57,411 nt of DNA. Source: Entamoeba invadens IP1 (taxonomy: Eukaryota; Evosea; Mastigamoebida; Endamoebidae). The stretch is taken from contig NW_004191924.1 of the NCBI RefSeq assembly GCF_000330505.1, forward strand, positions 9,297 through 66,707, read 5' to 3'. This document shows, piece by piece, positions 46,201 to 56,717 of this stretch. Position 1 is the first letter of the stretch. Every line of letters starts with the position of its first letter. Position numbers and translations under genes: made by a program. The notes beneath the pieces were generated by a model. It was not told the DNA's origin. It worked only from the letters and a program-made list of their open reading frames with translations, and searched no databases.

Positions 46201-47971
46201 TTACTATGAGCAAAAGTTTTGTTATGAATGTGATAAATCGTGTGCAATTTGTAAAAACTCGATTTCATGTTCGTTGTGTGCAGACACATATTTTTACTAT
46301 AAAAAAGACAGTGACTTGTGTATCACCTATGACAAGTTAATTGGGTGCAAAAACAAGACGTCACATGGCTGTGATGTGTGTCAAATGGGGTATTATATGA
46401 CAGATCCGTATTGTTCCAAATGTGCAGAGAACTGTCTTTCATGCACTTCACTGAAAATGTGTGATATGTGTAATATCACTGATTACGTCTTGAAAGATGG
46501 AATTTGCTTGTATTACACTGAAATTGAATTTTGCACTTCTGCTCACAATGGATACTGCACATCATGTAAAGGAATGAGAAAACCGTCAGATGATGGATTG
46601 TCATGTGTGGAAGACAAATTGATCACATTGAAACGAATTGGTATACCAATCATAGTCGTTGCAATTGTAATTATCATCATATCAACAACAACGACTTACA
46701 TTCTCTTTAATGTGTATAACAACAACAAAAATAAAAAGAAGACCAAAAATGTGTGTGTTTTTCAAATGAAAAAATCAAACATCAAATTTGTCAAAATATC
46801 GAAAGAAATATCAACAAACAAAACAGAACTGATTTTTGAAAGTAGTAATGAGGGTGGAAAGATACCGGTAAATGAATTTAGTCGTGAGTTGTTGTGTCTT
46901 GGCAACAACACAACACATCATATAAAAATGCAGTTGAAAATGAAAGAAGGGAATGATGTTTATGAAATCCAAGCCAATCCCCCTCTTGTGACATTGAAAT
47001 CAAATTATGCTTGCGAATTTGAAATTTCTATAAAGCCAAATTTCACATCAAATATTGAAGACAAAATAGTGTGTGTGACTTTAAACATCACTAAAGGGAC
47101 AGAAGATGTCATTGAAATACCAATCAGAGCAACAACTGTCATGTCATATCGTCTTGATTATCACGAATTGATAGAAGATAAGAAAATTGGTGAAGGCTCT
47201 TTTGGAATAGTTTACAAAGGCACTTTTAGAGGAAATGTTGTTTGTATCAAAAAGATGAAAGAACTGTTAATAAACCAAGAATCACAAGAAAATGAATTTG
47301 AGAAGGAAGTTGATATGTTGGCTAAATTTAGAAGTGATTACATCGTCCACTTCTATGGAGCAGTCTTCGTGCCAAATAAAGTGTGTATGGTCACCGAATT
47401 TGCACAATTTGGCAGTTTACAAGACTTGATGAAACACAAAAAAAGTGATGAAATTAACATGAAACTTCGAGTTAAAATGATACTTGATGCATCAAAAGGA
47501 ATTCAATATTTACACGACAATGGGATACTCCACAGAGACATCAAACCAGACAACATTTTAGTGTTTTTACTTAATATTAATGATAAAGTAAATGCAAAAT
47601 TGACTGACTTTGGTTCATCAAGAAATGTCAATTTATTGATGACAAATATGACATTCACAAAAGGTATTGGTACACCAGTGTATATGGCGCCTGAAGTGTT
47701 GAAAAAAGAGAAGTACAAAATGTCATCAGATATATATTCGTTTGGAGTCACCATGTTCGAAGTGTTTGGGTGGGAAGAACCCTACGATAAAATGGAATTC
47801 AAATTTCCTTGGAAAATCGCTGAATTTGTTATATCTGGAAAACGACTTCCAAAGGAAGAGTCAATAACACAAGACGAATATGTTTTGATATCACAGTGTT
47901 GGGATAGTGATATAAAAATACGGCCATCAATCAATGATGTTGTTGAAAAACTGGAGACATTAAATTCATAA
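43274..47971 (+). pseudogene. Transmembrane receptor kinase (Entamoeba TMK family) with one in-frame TGA
   Basis: Read through, this is 1566 codons. The signal peptide is MTLQILNVSLLLFFTRCLSL. A long CxxC ectodomain follows (repeats such as CISAYYWLDTSTNKC) to about codon 1115, then one TM helix (IPIIVVAIVIIIISTTTTYI, ~1118-1145). A cytosolic beta-rich linker precedes a tyrosine-kinase-like kinase domain (~1300-1564). Catalytic features are intact: GEGSFGIV, Lys in VCIKK, HRDIKPDN, DFG, MAPE and the late IRPS. TMKs sense extracellular cues in growth, phagocytosis and serum response. TGA at 45602-45604 (codon 777) sits between two cysteine units, and the frame continues uninterrupted on both sides. 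No in-frame ATG with a signal peptide lies downstream. It is either a very young pseudogene, a readthrough case or an assembly error. Confidence 0.85.
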
Positions 47972-48284
47972 CAATTAAGTCTTGTTTTGTTTCAAAAATA
48001 TCTGTATATATAAATTATAATTAAATAAAACTGAAGTGTGTGTGTTTACATTAAAACGTATTAAAACACAATGATTTGTTTATGTTAAATTTTATATGAC
48101 ACTCAAATTGGTTATAATGAATCTAGATTAATAATAATTGGGTTTTGTTTTTTAATAAAATATCAAAAAATAGACAATTATTATTTAACTTTTTTAAATA
48201 AATGTTAATTAAGTCTGTTTATTTATTAACGTATTGGGTTTTTACTATTATTTTTAATAACACTATTATTTATTACAATAAAAA
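47972..48284. other. Intergenic region downstream of the TMK gene
   Basis: AT-rich 3' flank with no gene visible. The TIR element begins at 48285. Confidence 0.45.
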
Positions 48285-48587
48285 TACAGTAAAAATTCTA
48301 TCGGTGTGTGGAGTCATGAAAATAGTTTTCCCAAGGTGTGTAAATTTTATTTCTTTTCTTTTTTAATTTTTGGCAAAAAAACTAAAAAATAATGAAATTT
48401 GTAAAACTATCCACAATCAAGAAAAATGACAAAATATATTTTTTTTGTTTTTTGAGAAAAAAAACGCGACACGTGTAAACATAAAATAATATTGTGAATT
48501 TTTTAAATTGTTTAGTTGTTTAGAAAAAGAACAACGCATTGTGTTTTTGTATAAACACATGGACTTTTGGTGAGGATTCTTGTCAAT

Positions 48588-49113
48588 TTACAACTCAAGT
48601 ATGTCTTTGACATTATCCTCGATTGCTGCATTGTCTTCTGTTGAAAACATTGAAAAAAATTTTGCTTGTTCACTGTGTTATTACACAGTAGCAGAAGGTG
48701 AGTGTCGATTTTTAGCCTCAAAAGTCATCATCTCGTCCTCCGCCTTGAACTCTTTTGTTTGTGCAACCATCTTGTCCACCTGTTCCTTTGAGAGTCTTCT
48801 TCCCTGTTGTCTCGTTTTCAGCCGACACATTCAGAATCCCATTTGCATTTGTGTCAAATGTGACTTCAACTTGTGGGACACCACGTGGTGCTAATAAGAT
48901 ACCAAACAACCCAAACTTGTCAAACGGGTTGCAATGTGATGTCATAGATGCCTCGCCCTCAAAGACTTGGATGAGCACGCCTGGCTGGTTGTCTGCATGT
49001 GTCGAAAATATCTGTGACTTCCTTGCTGAAATTGTTAAGTTTTGTGGTATCAATTCTGTCATCACACCAATCACAAGCGTGCTCTTGTGATTGGTGTGTG
49101 GAAGTCGGTGCAT
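48588..49113 (-). pseudogene. HSP70 C-terminal fragment with internal deletion, inside the TIR element
   Basis: Minus-strand reading gives [20 protein letters not shown], then [38 protein letters not shown], and [12 protein letters not shown]: the HSP70 substrate-binding domain. A shifted frame continues with [15 protein letters not shown] and ends STEDNAAIEDNVKDILEL. At the 5' end (49063-49101) the ITRAR region, from ~100 codons earlier in a normal HSP70, is joined directly to VIGVMTEL at a perfect palindrome. At least one deletion and two frameshifts make it non-functional. Confidence 0.85.
49066..49101. repeat. Perfect palindrome at the HSP70 deletion junction
   Basis: CACACCAATCACAAG and CTTGTGATTGGTGTG (15-bp arms) are separated by CGTGCT. 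The palindrome sits exactly where the ITRAR and GVMTEL parts of HSP70 are fused, so it marks the rearrangement. Confidence 0.8.
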
Positions 49114-49321
49114 TTTTATTATTATTTAAAGTTTAATATTTTTTGAGGAGCATTTTCTGCTTTTTTTCTCTTATCTTTTTTGAATTTATTTTTGTTTGAT
49201 AATTTTTCTCTTTTTAAGTTTTTATTACCAAGTCTTTACTCGTTTAAAATAAAAACAAAATTGCAATTGACATTATTTTAGAAGGTTTTGGTGCCAAATA
49301 TGTGGAAAATCATTATATTCA

Positions 49322-49366
49322 ATCGGTGTGTGGGCCACTTTTGATTGGTCAAAACCACACACCGAT
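49322..49366. repeat. Hairpin of TIR sub-end motifs near the element's right end
   Basis: ATCGGTGTGTGG and CCACACACCGAT are perfect 12-bp arms separated by 21 bases. They repeat the sub-end motif of the left TIR. Confidence 0.7.
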
Positions 49367-50450
49367 AGAGTCACACACAGATGGAATTTCTACTGTAAAA
49401 TGGTCTTTCTAAAATACAGTTTGTATTTTATTATTTTTGTTCTTTTTTTAAAGTGTGCTAATAATATCAAAAAACAGAATTTCTAAACAACTGAAAAATT
49501 TATAAAGCCAAAACGAATGATAAGTTGGCGTTAAAATTTGAATACAACGAAATAAACGAGTCAACCAAATTATTCAAAATCAATTAAAGTCATTTATGAT
49601 CGAGCATACATGTTAAATTATCATTTGAGTCATATCGAAGACGACAACAAGTGATATAAAACAAGTCAATGTTTTGAATTCGTTTATTATTAGTCATTAA
49701 TGACATTGTTATTAATAGTTAATGATTTTTAATTAGCGATATTGAGTATAGTAAAAAATAGTTTAGTGTTTTCGGTCTAGTTATTTTTTCTTTGTTATAT
49801 TTTTAGTATATTGTTATATAGAAAACAGACTTTGTGTTAAAATGTTAATTTATGATTTATTCATTAAATAATAACATTTTAAATAAACAACATTTTAACA
49901 AATTGTTGATATAATAATTCTTAACAATGATTTTGTATAAGTCGTTTTCAAAATTATTATTGACTTTTAGTCTGGTATAATGTACGAATTTATTTGAAAA
50001 AAATAAACATTTTATTTATAATAATGAAGCTGATATACAGAATTGTGATTTTTGAAACCACAAATCAAAATATTTGTTTATCATATATTTTTGTATTTTA
50101 TTATTTATAATATAACACATTAATTTTAATGTAGAATTGGAATTGAATCAGGGTCTATCACGTGACAAAAGTGTTTTTTCTTTGTTATTTGCCACGTCAC
50201 CAAAGTGGGCTTGAATTTATGTTCACTTAGTTTTTTTAGATCTAGCGGCGAGCTTAAAGCCGACTTTTGTAAATGAAAAAACTTAGAAATAGATAGTTAT
50301 TTGAATCAATACTAAGCCAATTAATAGGAAAACAAGCCAATGCAATTTTTAAATATCGGTTTATATTTTATTACTGCTGTGATTGCCACAATTAACACAA
50401 AAATTGTGACAAATGCAGCACTGTTTTACACATCAACCCGATAGTTACAA

Positions 50451-50473
50451 ATAACATTTTAATAACACAAATA
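50451..50473 (+). repeat. Direct repeat, copy 1 (23 bp)
   Basis: ATAACATTTTAATAACACAA followed by ATA. It matches 51116-51138 with one difference. Confidence 0.5.
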
Positions 50474-51115
50474 ACAATGAAATAACAATCTATTAAATAA
50501 TGATATTTTTATTATAATATGTAATAAAATAAACCTATTCAACTTATAATAAAGCTAAAAACCAATAACTAATAATTAAAAATGCCATAAAAAACTAATA
50601 ATAATAAATAAAGGTTTATTTTCATATTTATATTTAACGTTACTAACTAAATATTTATATTTTAAAACTATATTAAATAATAACAAAACAAACTCAAAAA
50701 CTAAAAAATATTTGTTAATTATTAAATATACTATATAACATATAATAACAATACTATTGTTTTAAACTATAGAAATCTAAATAATGTATTAATAATTAAT
50801 TAAATTGTTTAGTACATGATTTATATTTATAACTATAAACTTATAGTTTAAATAATTATATATTTATTATTATTGATATGAAATGAACAATTAATTATTA
50901 GGATAAATATGTCTACAAAATCGGGCTTTTCATTTATAAAAGTTGATTTTTCAAAAACAGTTATAGGACAAAAAAATAAATTTACTCTTAATAAAAATAA
51001 TCAACCAAATATATAACTTAAAATATCAATAAAAATAGTTAAAAGACACACATTTTGAAATATAGTTTATTTACCCGAAAATGATAGGTAATAAATACAT
51101 CGTTTATCGGGATAG

Positions 51116-51138
51116 ATAACATTTCAATAACACAAATA
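51116..51138 (+). repeat. Direct repeat, copy 2 (23 bp)
   Basis: ATAACATTTCAATAACACAA followed by ATA. See 50451-50473. Confidence 0.5.
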
Positions 51139-51744
51139 CAAATACAAAAAAATAACAATTTTTAATACAAAATTTCTAAAACATTGACATATTTTTAAAA
51201 TACCATTTGAATTTCAAAATAGAATTAATATTAAAGACCTTTTAAAAACAACCCAAATATAACAAATCACAACAAATTAAAACCATCCAACGATGACAAA
51301 TAAATCAAAAGAGGTTCAAAATTTACAATAATAATTGTCAAAACGTGATACACACAACACAAATTATAACAAAATTAACTTTGCCATCAAACAAAACAAA
51401 GTTAACAATCATATTTTTTTCACGCCAAATAATTAAAAACGTTCGTGAGTAGAATTAATTCAGTCTTTTTTAACATCAATTTTGTATAGATTTGAACTGT
51501 TTTGGTTTTTTGATTGCAACAAACCGATTTGACAAAAAATACAAAAACATCAATTAATATAGTTTAGTTTATAGTAAAATTTACCAAAAATAAAACTATA
51601 TATTTTATAAAAAATTATAACACTTTCACTAATTTAATTGTATTATAAAATTATACTATTATAAATATAAACAATTAAATAATAAACTAATACATTAAAA
51701 ATGATTTAACTTCATGATACAAGTTTATTAATTCATTGGGTATA

Positions 51745-52695
51745 GTTGTTTTGCCAGGCTTGTTGTCTTTTGTATGAATTCATTCTTGCATTTCCCCGTT
51801 TGTCTTCGAGAATCGATTCACCATTATCCAATTAATGCTGTCTAGGAACCTTTCTCCCTTCGATCCTTGAATGTTTTTTCTTCTAAATATCTGCTACTTC
51901 CACCAAGATCTGTACTCAAGTCTGTTTCAATAGAAATTACTTCTCTACCTTTATCACTCAAGTATTCTTGACACCATGCATTTCCTTACTCCTCATGTGC
52001 CTCAGTTTCAACAAGGATACAGTATCACTCTCTCTCATTAAAATACTTTCCATTTTCTGGGCTCATCCATTCGATAAGTGAGTTGTTACACACTCCTTAG
52101 CGATTTCCAACTTCCATGGCCATCAACCTGGATTCAATGTGAATGAACCCTTTTATAGTTCTCCTCATGCAAGACTTGGATACTTTATCTGTATGTTCGG
52201 TTCATCCCGCATCGCCAGTTTTGCTTACCAGACTTGGACGATTTGAAGTCCCATATGCTCACTCCTAATAAATGTTTATCGTTTAGAATATCTCGACTAT
52301 TCATAGTTTGTTAAAATGTTGAAAAGTCAAGCTCTCCATTACATCCAATCATTATCTTTACCAATCGTCACTACTTTCTCACTTCAACCTTCCTAAGGGA
52401 ATATTCAGGTGGAACCAGCTACTAGATAGTTCGATTAGTCTTTCGCCCTTATACTCATATATTGCAAGTAATTTGCACGTTAACACTCCTTAGTCCTTCT
52501 ACCAAAGTTTCCTTCGGCTTTAAACACCACAAGCATAGTTCACCATCTTTCGGGTCCCAACAGTTTAACTCCATCCTTTTCTAGGTCACTCCTGCTATAT
52601 GTATAGTCCTTCGTTTTCGCTTCATATCTGGGCTTTCTTCCCTTCCTCTCCTCGTGGGGAAACTGAAAACGTTTCTCCAAGAGGCATAATTATTT
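51745..52695 (-). rRNA. Large-subunit (28S) rRNA fragment, probably a pseudogene
   Basis: The minus strand carries LSU signatures in the right order: GGGACCCGAAAGATGGTGAA (about 52562-52541), GGGCGAAAGACTAATCGAAC and TAGTAGCTGGTTCC (52449-52411), GGCGATGCGGGATGAACCGA (about 52215), GGCCATGGAAG with AAGGAGTGTGTAACAACTCA (52121-52077), AGATCTTGGTGG (about 51910), and GGGAGAAAGGTTCC (about 51850). This covers roughly LSU domain II, about 0.95 kb of a >3-kb gene. No other rRNA parts are seen in the window. A stem pair near 52515 (CCGAAG with CTTTGG against CCAGAG with CTCTGG in yeast) keeps its pairing, so the copy derives from a working lineage. Several usually invariant bases differ. In Entamoeba, working rDNA is generally on episomes or in tandem arrays, so an isolated piece suggests a transposed fragment. 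Confidence 0.8.
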
Positions 52696-53846
52696 CAATT
52701 ATTAATCTTTGCCAAATATTTTTACAGATCATCTATTTATATTATGTTTTTTCATTGTATTTTTAGTTTGTTTCATTTTATATTTTTAAAATGGATTTTT
52801 TTCAATGTAAAATAAAATAAATATTTTGGTCAAAAAAATAAGAAGCAAATATTGTTTATATTTTTATCAAAATGAAAAACATATTTTTTGAAACACAAAG
52901 TTAATATTTAATACACAAAACAAAGATTGTTTTTAACACTTAAAATAAACTTAGTTTTTAATATACAAATTTTATTTTAGTCTTAATTCAACAAACTATT
53001 TTTTATAGTTCTATAACCATTGTTATTAATTCATTTTCTCTTCAAAAATTAAGTAAAACATGACTGTTTTATTGATAAAATTATTAATTATCCATAACAA
53101 AATGGTGTTATTTTTTATGAAAAACACATTATTTAAGAGGGACAACTTTTTTATCAAATGCCATCACAAATTAAAAATACTTTAAAAAGCCCGTTTGTTA
53201 GTATTATTTATGTTTAAATTAAATACAAAAAATGCAAAAAGAATTATGAATTGACAATGAAAACAAACTCATTTTGGAATTTGAAATTTATATTTAGTCA
53301 AATAAAGCAACAATAAATTTAATTAATAAAAAATTAAAATAAACTATAATAAAACCATCTTCTTGTCTTCCTATTTAACTAAAAACAACATCATTTTTTA
53401 AATTAATCTTTTTTAAGCATCTTTTCAACTTAATAAACTGGTAAAAGGTTATATTTTTTAAAGTTAAATATATATAATATCAAGCTATTTGTTCATTTGT
53501 GGTAAAAGAGAATTATTTTTATCTTGTTATTACAAAAATATTTTTCACCAATTTATCGACTATAAAACTGTGTAATTATTTCCAAAATAAATATCATGAC
53601 CCAAATATGTTTTTTATTATTAATATACAACAAAAAACGCATTTCTGAACAAAAAATAAATTCATGTTTTTATCAAATTACAATAAAATATATTGTATAT
53701 TATATTATTATCCATTATAATACATAATAATATATTATTATGTAAAATATACATAATAATATAATATATTTTATTCAAATAAAGAAAAAAATGGACATGG
53801 GGAAGAAGGATGGGAATATTGGGGAAATAGGTAATTTGTGGGATAA
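52696..53846. other. Gene-free AT-rich region
   Basis: No gene or RNA is recognised. Composition drops back to very AT-rich immediately after the rRNA fragment. The last ~60 bases before the next element are G-rich on the plus strand. Confidence 0.45.
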
Positions 53847-54305
53847 GGACATCCTCGGGACCTACATTGACCACCACCACCTTTACCAAAAAAAATATTT
53901 GCCGCGAGTGTTTTTTGAAGGAAGTCCACTTTTCAGCCACTGTATGTGAACCCCATGTCACCCACTTTCCTTGTCCGTACTGTGTGGACGCGGATGTGGT
54001 TCCCCCCGCTTGCGAAGGGGGGTCAGGGGGGATCCGCGCCAAGGGAGAACTTGGAAAGTGGGTGAAACGGTGCACAAACAGACTGTTTGAGTGCGTCTTT
54101 ATGAGCCTTCTTTTCAATGCTCCGTCTCACTCGGTTTCCACTGTCTCGAGGTGAATTTTCGGCATTTCTTGAATTCGGGAACCAGACCTAATATTATCCA
54201 AGTTTCCTATTTACTATAATTTTAATTTGAATATGATTCTAAATAGAAAAAATAAATCTATTTTAAGAGGTGGTGGTGGTAGGTCAATGTAGGTCCCGGA
54301 CGTCC
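53847..54305. mobile_element. GC-rich TIR element (~460 bp) with nested palindromes
   Basis: The left arm GGACATCCTCGGGACCTACA continues with TTGACCACCACCACCT (53847-53882). It is matched in inverted form at 54268-54305, with one base absent after GGACGTCC and two extra bases (TA) before the ACC repeats. Inside, TCACCCACTTTCC (about 53957) pairs with GGAAAGTGGGTGA (about 54053). The core (53985-54045) is a G/C stem (TTCCCCCCGC, GAAGGGGGGTC, GGGGGGATCCGCG). Open frames on both strands look spurious. Its GC content is far above anything else here. It is probably a MITE; a structured non-coding RNA is the alternative. Confidence 0.55.
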
Positions 54306-54491
54306 TCCTGTGTATAAAATTATCTTTTTTGTTGTGTCTAACTTGTTTTTAAAACTATATAACGAATTATATTTTAATTATTAATTTACTATAAAAATTA
54401 TAATTATTTCCAAAAATACATTTAATAATGGACAAACGCAAAACAACAAGTACTTTTGTTACAAATTAATAGTTAAAAAACTAATTCAAAT

Positions 54492-55880
54492 TTAAATTAG
54501 TTTTTTTTGGGTCACTTCGAATAACTTTGTTAAGACAAATAAATCAACCTCTTCTATCTTTGATCCCTTTGTGTCGCTCTTCTTTGCACCCCATTGTTGT
54601 GCACCAGACATGTTACCAGTTTTATTCTGTCGATATCTGTATGAAGATTGGCTTGATCTTATCCTCAGCTTCTTCTGTTTCTGCGTGTATTCATCTTTTG
54701 ATGCCGATTGGTTCTTGTCGAGCCAGTCGAGTATCTCCTTGATAATTGCTTCAATTGCCGCCTTGTCATCTGGTGAGAGCTTTGCTGCAATTTGCTCGTT
54801 GAGTGTGTTTTTCATCGAGTAGCAGAAGTTTTCAAGCATATTCTTCCCCTCGATACGTTCCTTCATCTTGTCGTCCTCTGCCTTAAACTTCTCTGCGTCT
54901 ATAACCATCTTGTTGATTGGTACCTTTGAGAGTCTTTCCTTGTCGTTAGTGATTGTGATCTTGTTCTTCTTTCCCGTTGTCTTGTCTTCAGCTTACACAT
55001 TCAGAACCCATTCTCAACTGGTGCGATTGTTGACTTGAAGAGGTCGATGTTGAGTTCTTCAAAACGTGCTCTTGTGATTGATGTTTAGAAGTCGATGCCT
55101 TCATACAACTGGTCCACTTCGATGTTTGCTGTTGCTGCAGATGACAGTGTTCGCTTTGCCCTTTCACATGATGTTCTGAGTCTTCTGACTGCTCGTGCAT
55201 TGCCTGAAATGTCTTTCTTGTACTTTCTCTTGAACTCGGCAATAAAGTGGTTGACCATTTTGTCATCAAAGCCTTCGCCAACAAGGTGTGTGTTGCCGTT
55301 TGTTGCCTTCACTTCAAAGACGCCATCATCAATAGCAAGAAGTGGCACAATCAAATGTTCCACCACCAAGATCAAGACGTTCTTTTCTCTCTCCGTCTTC
55401 TTGTCAAGTCCATATGCTATTGCTGCTGCTGTTGGCTCATTGATGATTATGAGCACATTGATGCCTGCAATTGTGCCCGCATCCTTTGTTGCCTGTCGCT
55501 GTGAATCGTTGAATAGGCTGGACATGTGATGACTGCGTTGTTGACTTTCCCACCAACAAACACCTCTGCTGTCTCCTTCATCTTCGTCAACACCATCGAA
55601 CTGATCTCCTCTGGTGTGAACTTCTTAGTCTCTCCCTTGTACTCCACCTGAATCAATGGCTTGTCATTGCCATTGTTGACGACAGTGAACGACCAGTGCT
55701 TCATATCCTCTTGAATTGCTGTATCGCCGAATCGTCTTCCAATCAGTCTCTTTGCATCAAAGACTGTATTCTTCACATTCATCGCAATCTGGTTCTTTGC
55801 TGCATCGCCAATCAGCCTCTCGCTATCTGTGAAGGCAACACATGATGACTTGTTCTGTTGCCCTGATCATTTGCAATTTC
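54492..55880 (-). pseudogene. Cytosolic-type HSP70 pseudogene with N-terminal loss and internal deletion
   Basis: The minus strand starts near [10 protein letters not shown], shifts frame, and continues with [82 protein letters not shown] and FKSTIAPVE. It then jumps about 150 codons to AEDKTTGKKNKITITNDKER and the C-terminal lid (KFKAEDDKMKERIEGKNMLE). It reaches SKIEEVD at 54543-54554, the cytosolic HSP70 tail, where the stop is lost. The first ~30 residues, including the phosphate-binding GIDLGTT loop, are absent. Several frameshifts and one stop are present. The missing middle part is what survives in the 48588-49113 fragment. Confidence 0.88.
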
Positions 55881-56265
55881 CTAAAAATGGATTTCGCATG
55901 CCTTTTAACTATAGTATCTTTATATCTCCAATAGTCACTAATGCATCATTCAATGCTATCAAACACTCCGCATTTGTTTTCCCATCTTCACCTTTAACAC
56001 CAACAATCACAACTAAATGAGTTGCGTGGATGAATCTAACAAGAGGTGATGGTATACTATTACAACAGTACATAAAATCTGTCTAACAAATTTTGACAGT
56101 TTCTCCCCAAATTTCTTCTCCACCTACATCGAGAACTTGAATATAGCAGCCGCAAACTTCTTCTCTGTTCGATCATTGATCATAAATCTTAGTTGAGACT
56201 ATCAGTAACAAGTCTCCTTCAGTTTCAAACGACTTGACATAAATCTCTTTTAAATGGTTTATCAT
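55881..56265 (-). pseudogene. Unrecognised broken gene fused to the HSP70 pseudogene head
   Basis: One minus-strand frame from about 56265 reads INHLKEIYVKSFETEGDLLL, a stop, then EEVCGCYIQVLDVGGEEIWG, a stop, then LVVIVGVKGEDGKTNAECLI and ALVTIGDIKIL, ending just before the HSP70 remnant. It is protein-like and of higher complexity than intergenic DNA, with only about two internal stops. I do not recognise it. It may be a decayed host gene joined to HSP70 by rearrangement. Confidence 0.4.
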
Positions 56266-56717
56266 TGTAAGACATATTTTTCTCAAAAAGTAAACCTGCT
56301 TGATTTGATAAATACGTTTGATTTTAAATTATAGTTTTCATAATATAATTAAATTTATTATAAATTAGATTTTGAAAATTAAATTATAATTATTTAGTAT
56401 ATTATATAATTAACAATAGTTATTGTATAATTAATTACCCATAATATTAAATTATGTATATATCTATTAATTTATAGTATAATTTTATTTAAAATAGAGG
56501 GTGAGGTTTAGAAAAAGGATGTCGGTTGATTCCTTAATCATTCCAATAGCCCTCCTTCCTGCCCGTTCACGGTGATGGGTGGGTCGTTTTATACTTTTAT
56601 TTGATATTGTCGAAAATGAATTTTATTATAATAAAAACCCTTCCCGAAATATTACGGTTTTAAGACTGTTTTATCAATAAAAAACCAACCCGAAATATTT
56701 GAGCTTTTTCGACTGTT
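56266..56717. other. Region between HSP70 relics and hAT gene, with GC-rich block and tandem subrepeats
   Basis: AT-rich up to 56500. A mixed, GC-rich block at 56500-56595 (TAGCCCTCCTTCCTGCCCGT and GGTGATGGGTGGGTCG) has no tRNA fold I can find. Then two diverged ~58-bp copies run from about 56630 to 56725, each with CCCGAAATATT and GACTGTTTTAT. Position 3' of a hAT transposase suggests the end of that element. Confidence 0.4.

Larger units (their letters stand above)
48285..49397. mobile_element. TA-flanked TIR element enclosing an HSP70 fragment
   Basis: The ends are CAGTAAAAATTCTATCGGTG with TGTG (48287-48310) and its complement (49372-49395), matching 21 of 24, with TA directly outside each end. 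The sub-end CTATCGGTGTGTGG (48298-48311) is also present as an exact inverted copy at 49355-49368, and ATCGGTGTGTGG again in direct orientation at 49322. The ~1.1-kb interior carries an HSP70 C-terminal pseudogene and no transposase. The structure fits a non-autonomous Tc1/mariner- or pogo-like element that picked up host sequence. Insertion of an element pair beside an existing pseudogene is the alternative. Confidence 0.6.
49398..51744. other. Gene-free AT-rich region with short repeats
   Basis: No coding frame is recognised. A less AT-rich patch (50150-50270) contains CACGTGAC and GCCACGTCACC. A 23-bp near-identical direct repeat occurs at 50451 and 51116. This may be a decayed mobile element whose ends I cannot place. 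Confidence 0.4.

Noticed and set aside
53662..54154. Overlapping frames of 151 (-) and 95 (+) codons in the GC-rich element
   Set aside because: They translate inverted repeats and GC-rich palindromes and show no protein-like pattern.
54527..55529. Plus-strand frames over the HSP70 pseudogene
   Set aside because: All are antisense shadows of the HSP70 coding sequence.
56510..56600. tRNA gene in the GC-rich block
   Set aside because: No seven-base acceptor stem, T-loop or anticodon arm can be laid out on either strand.
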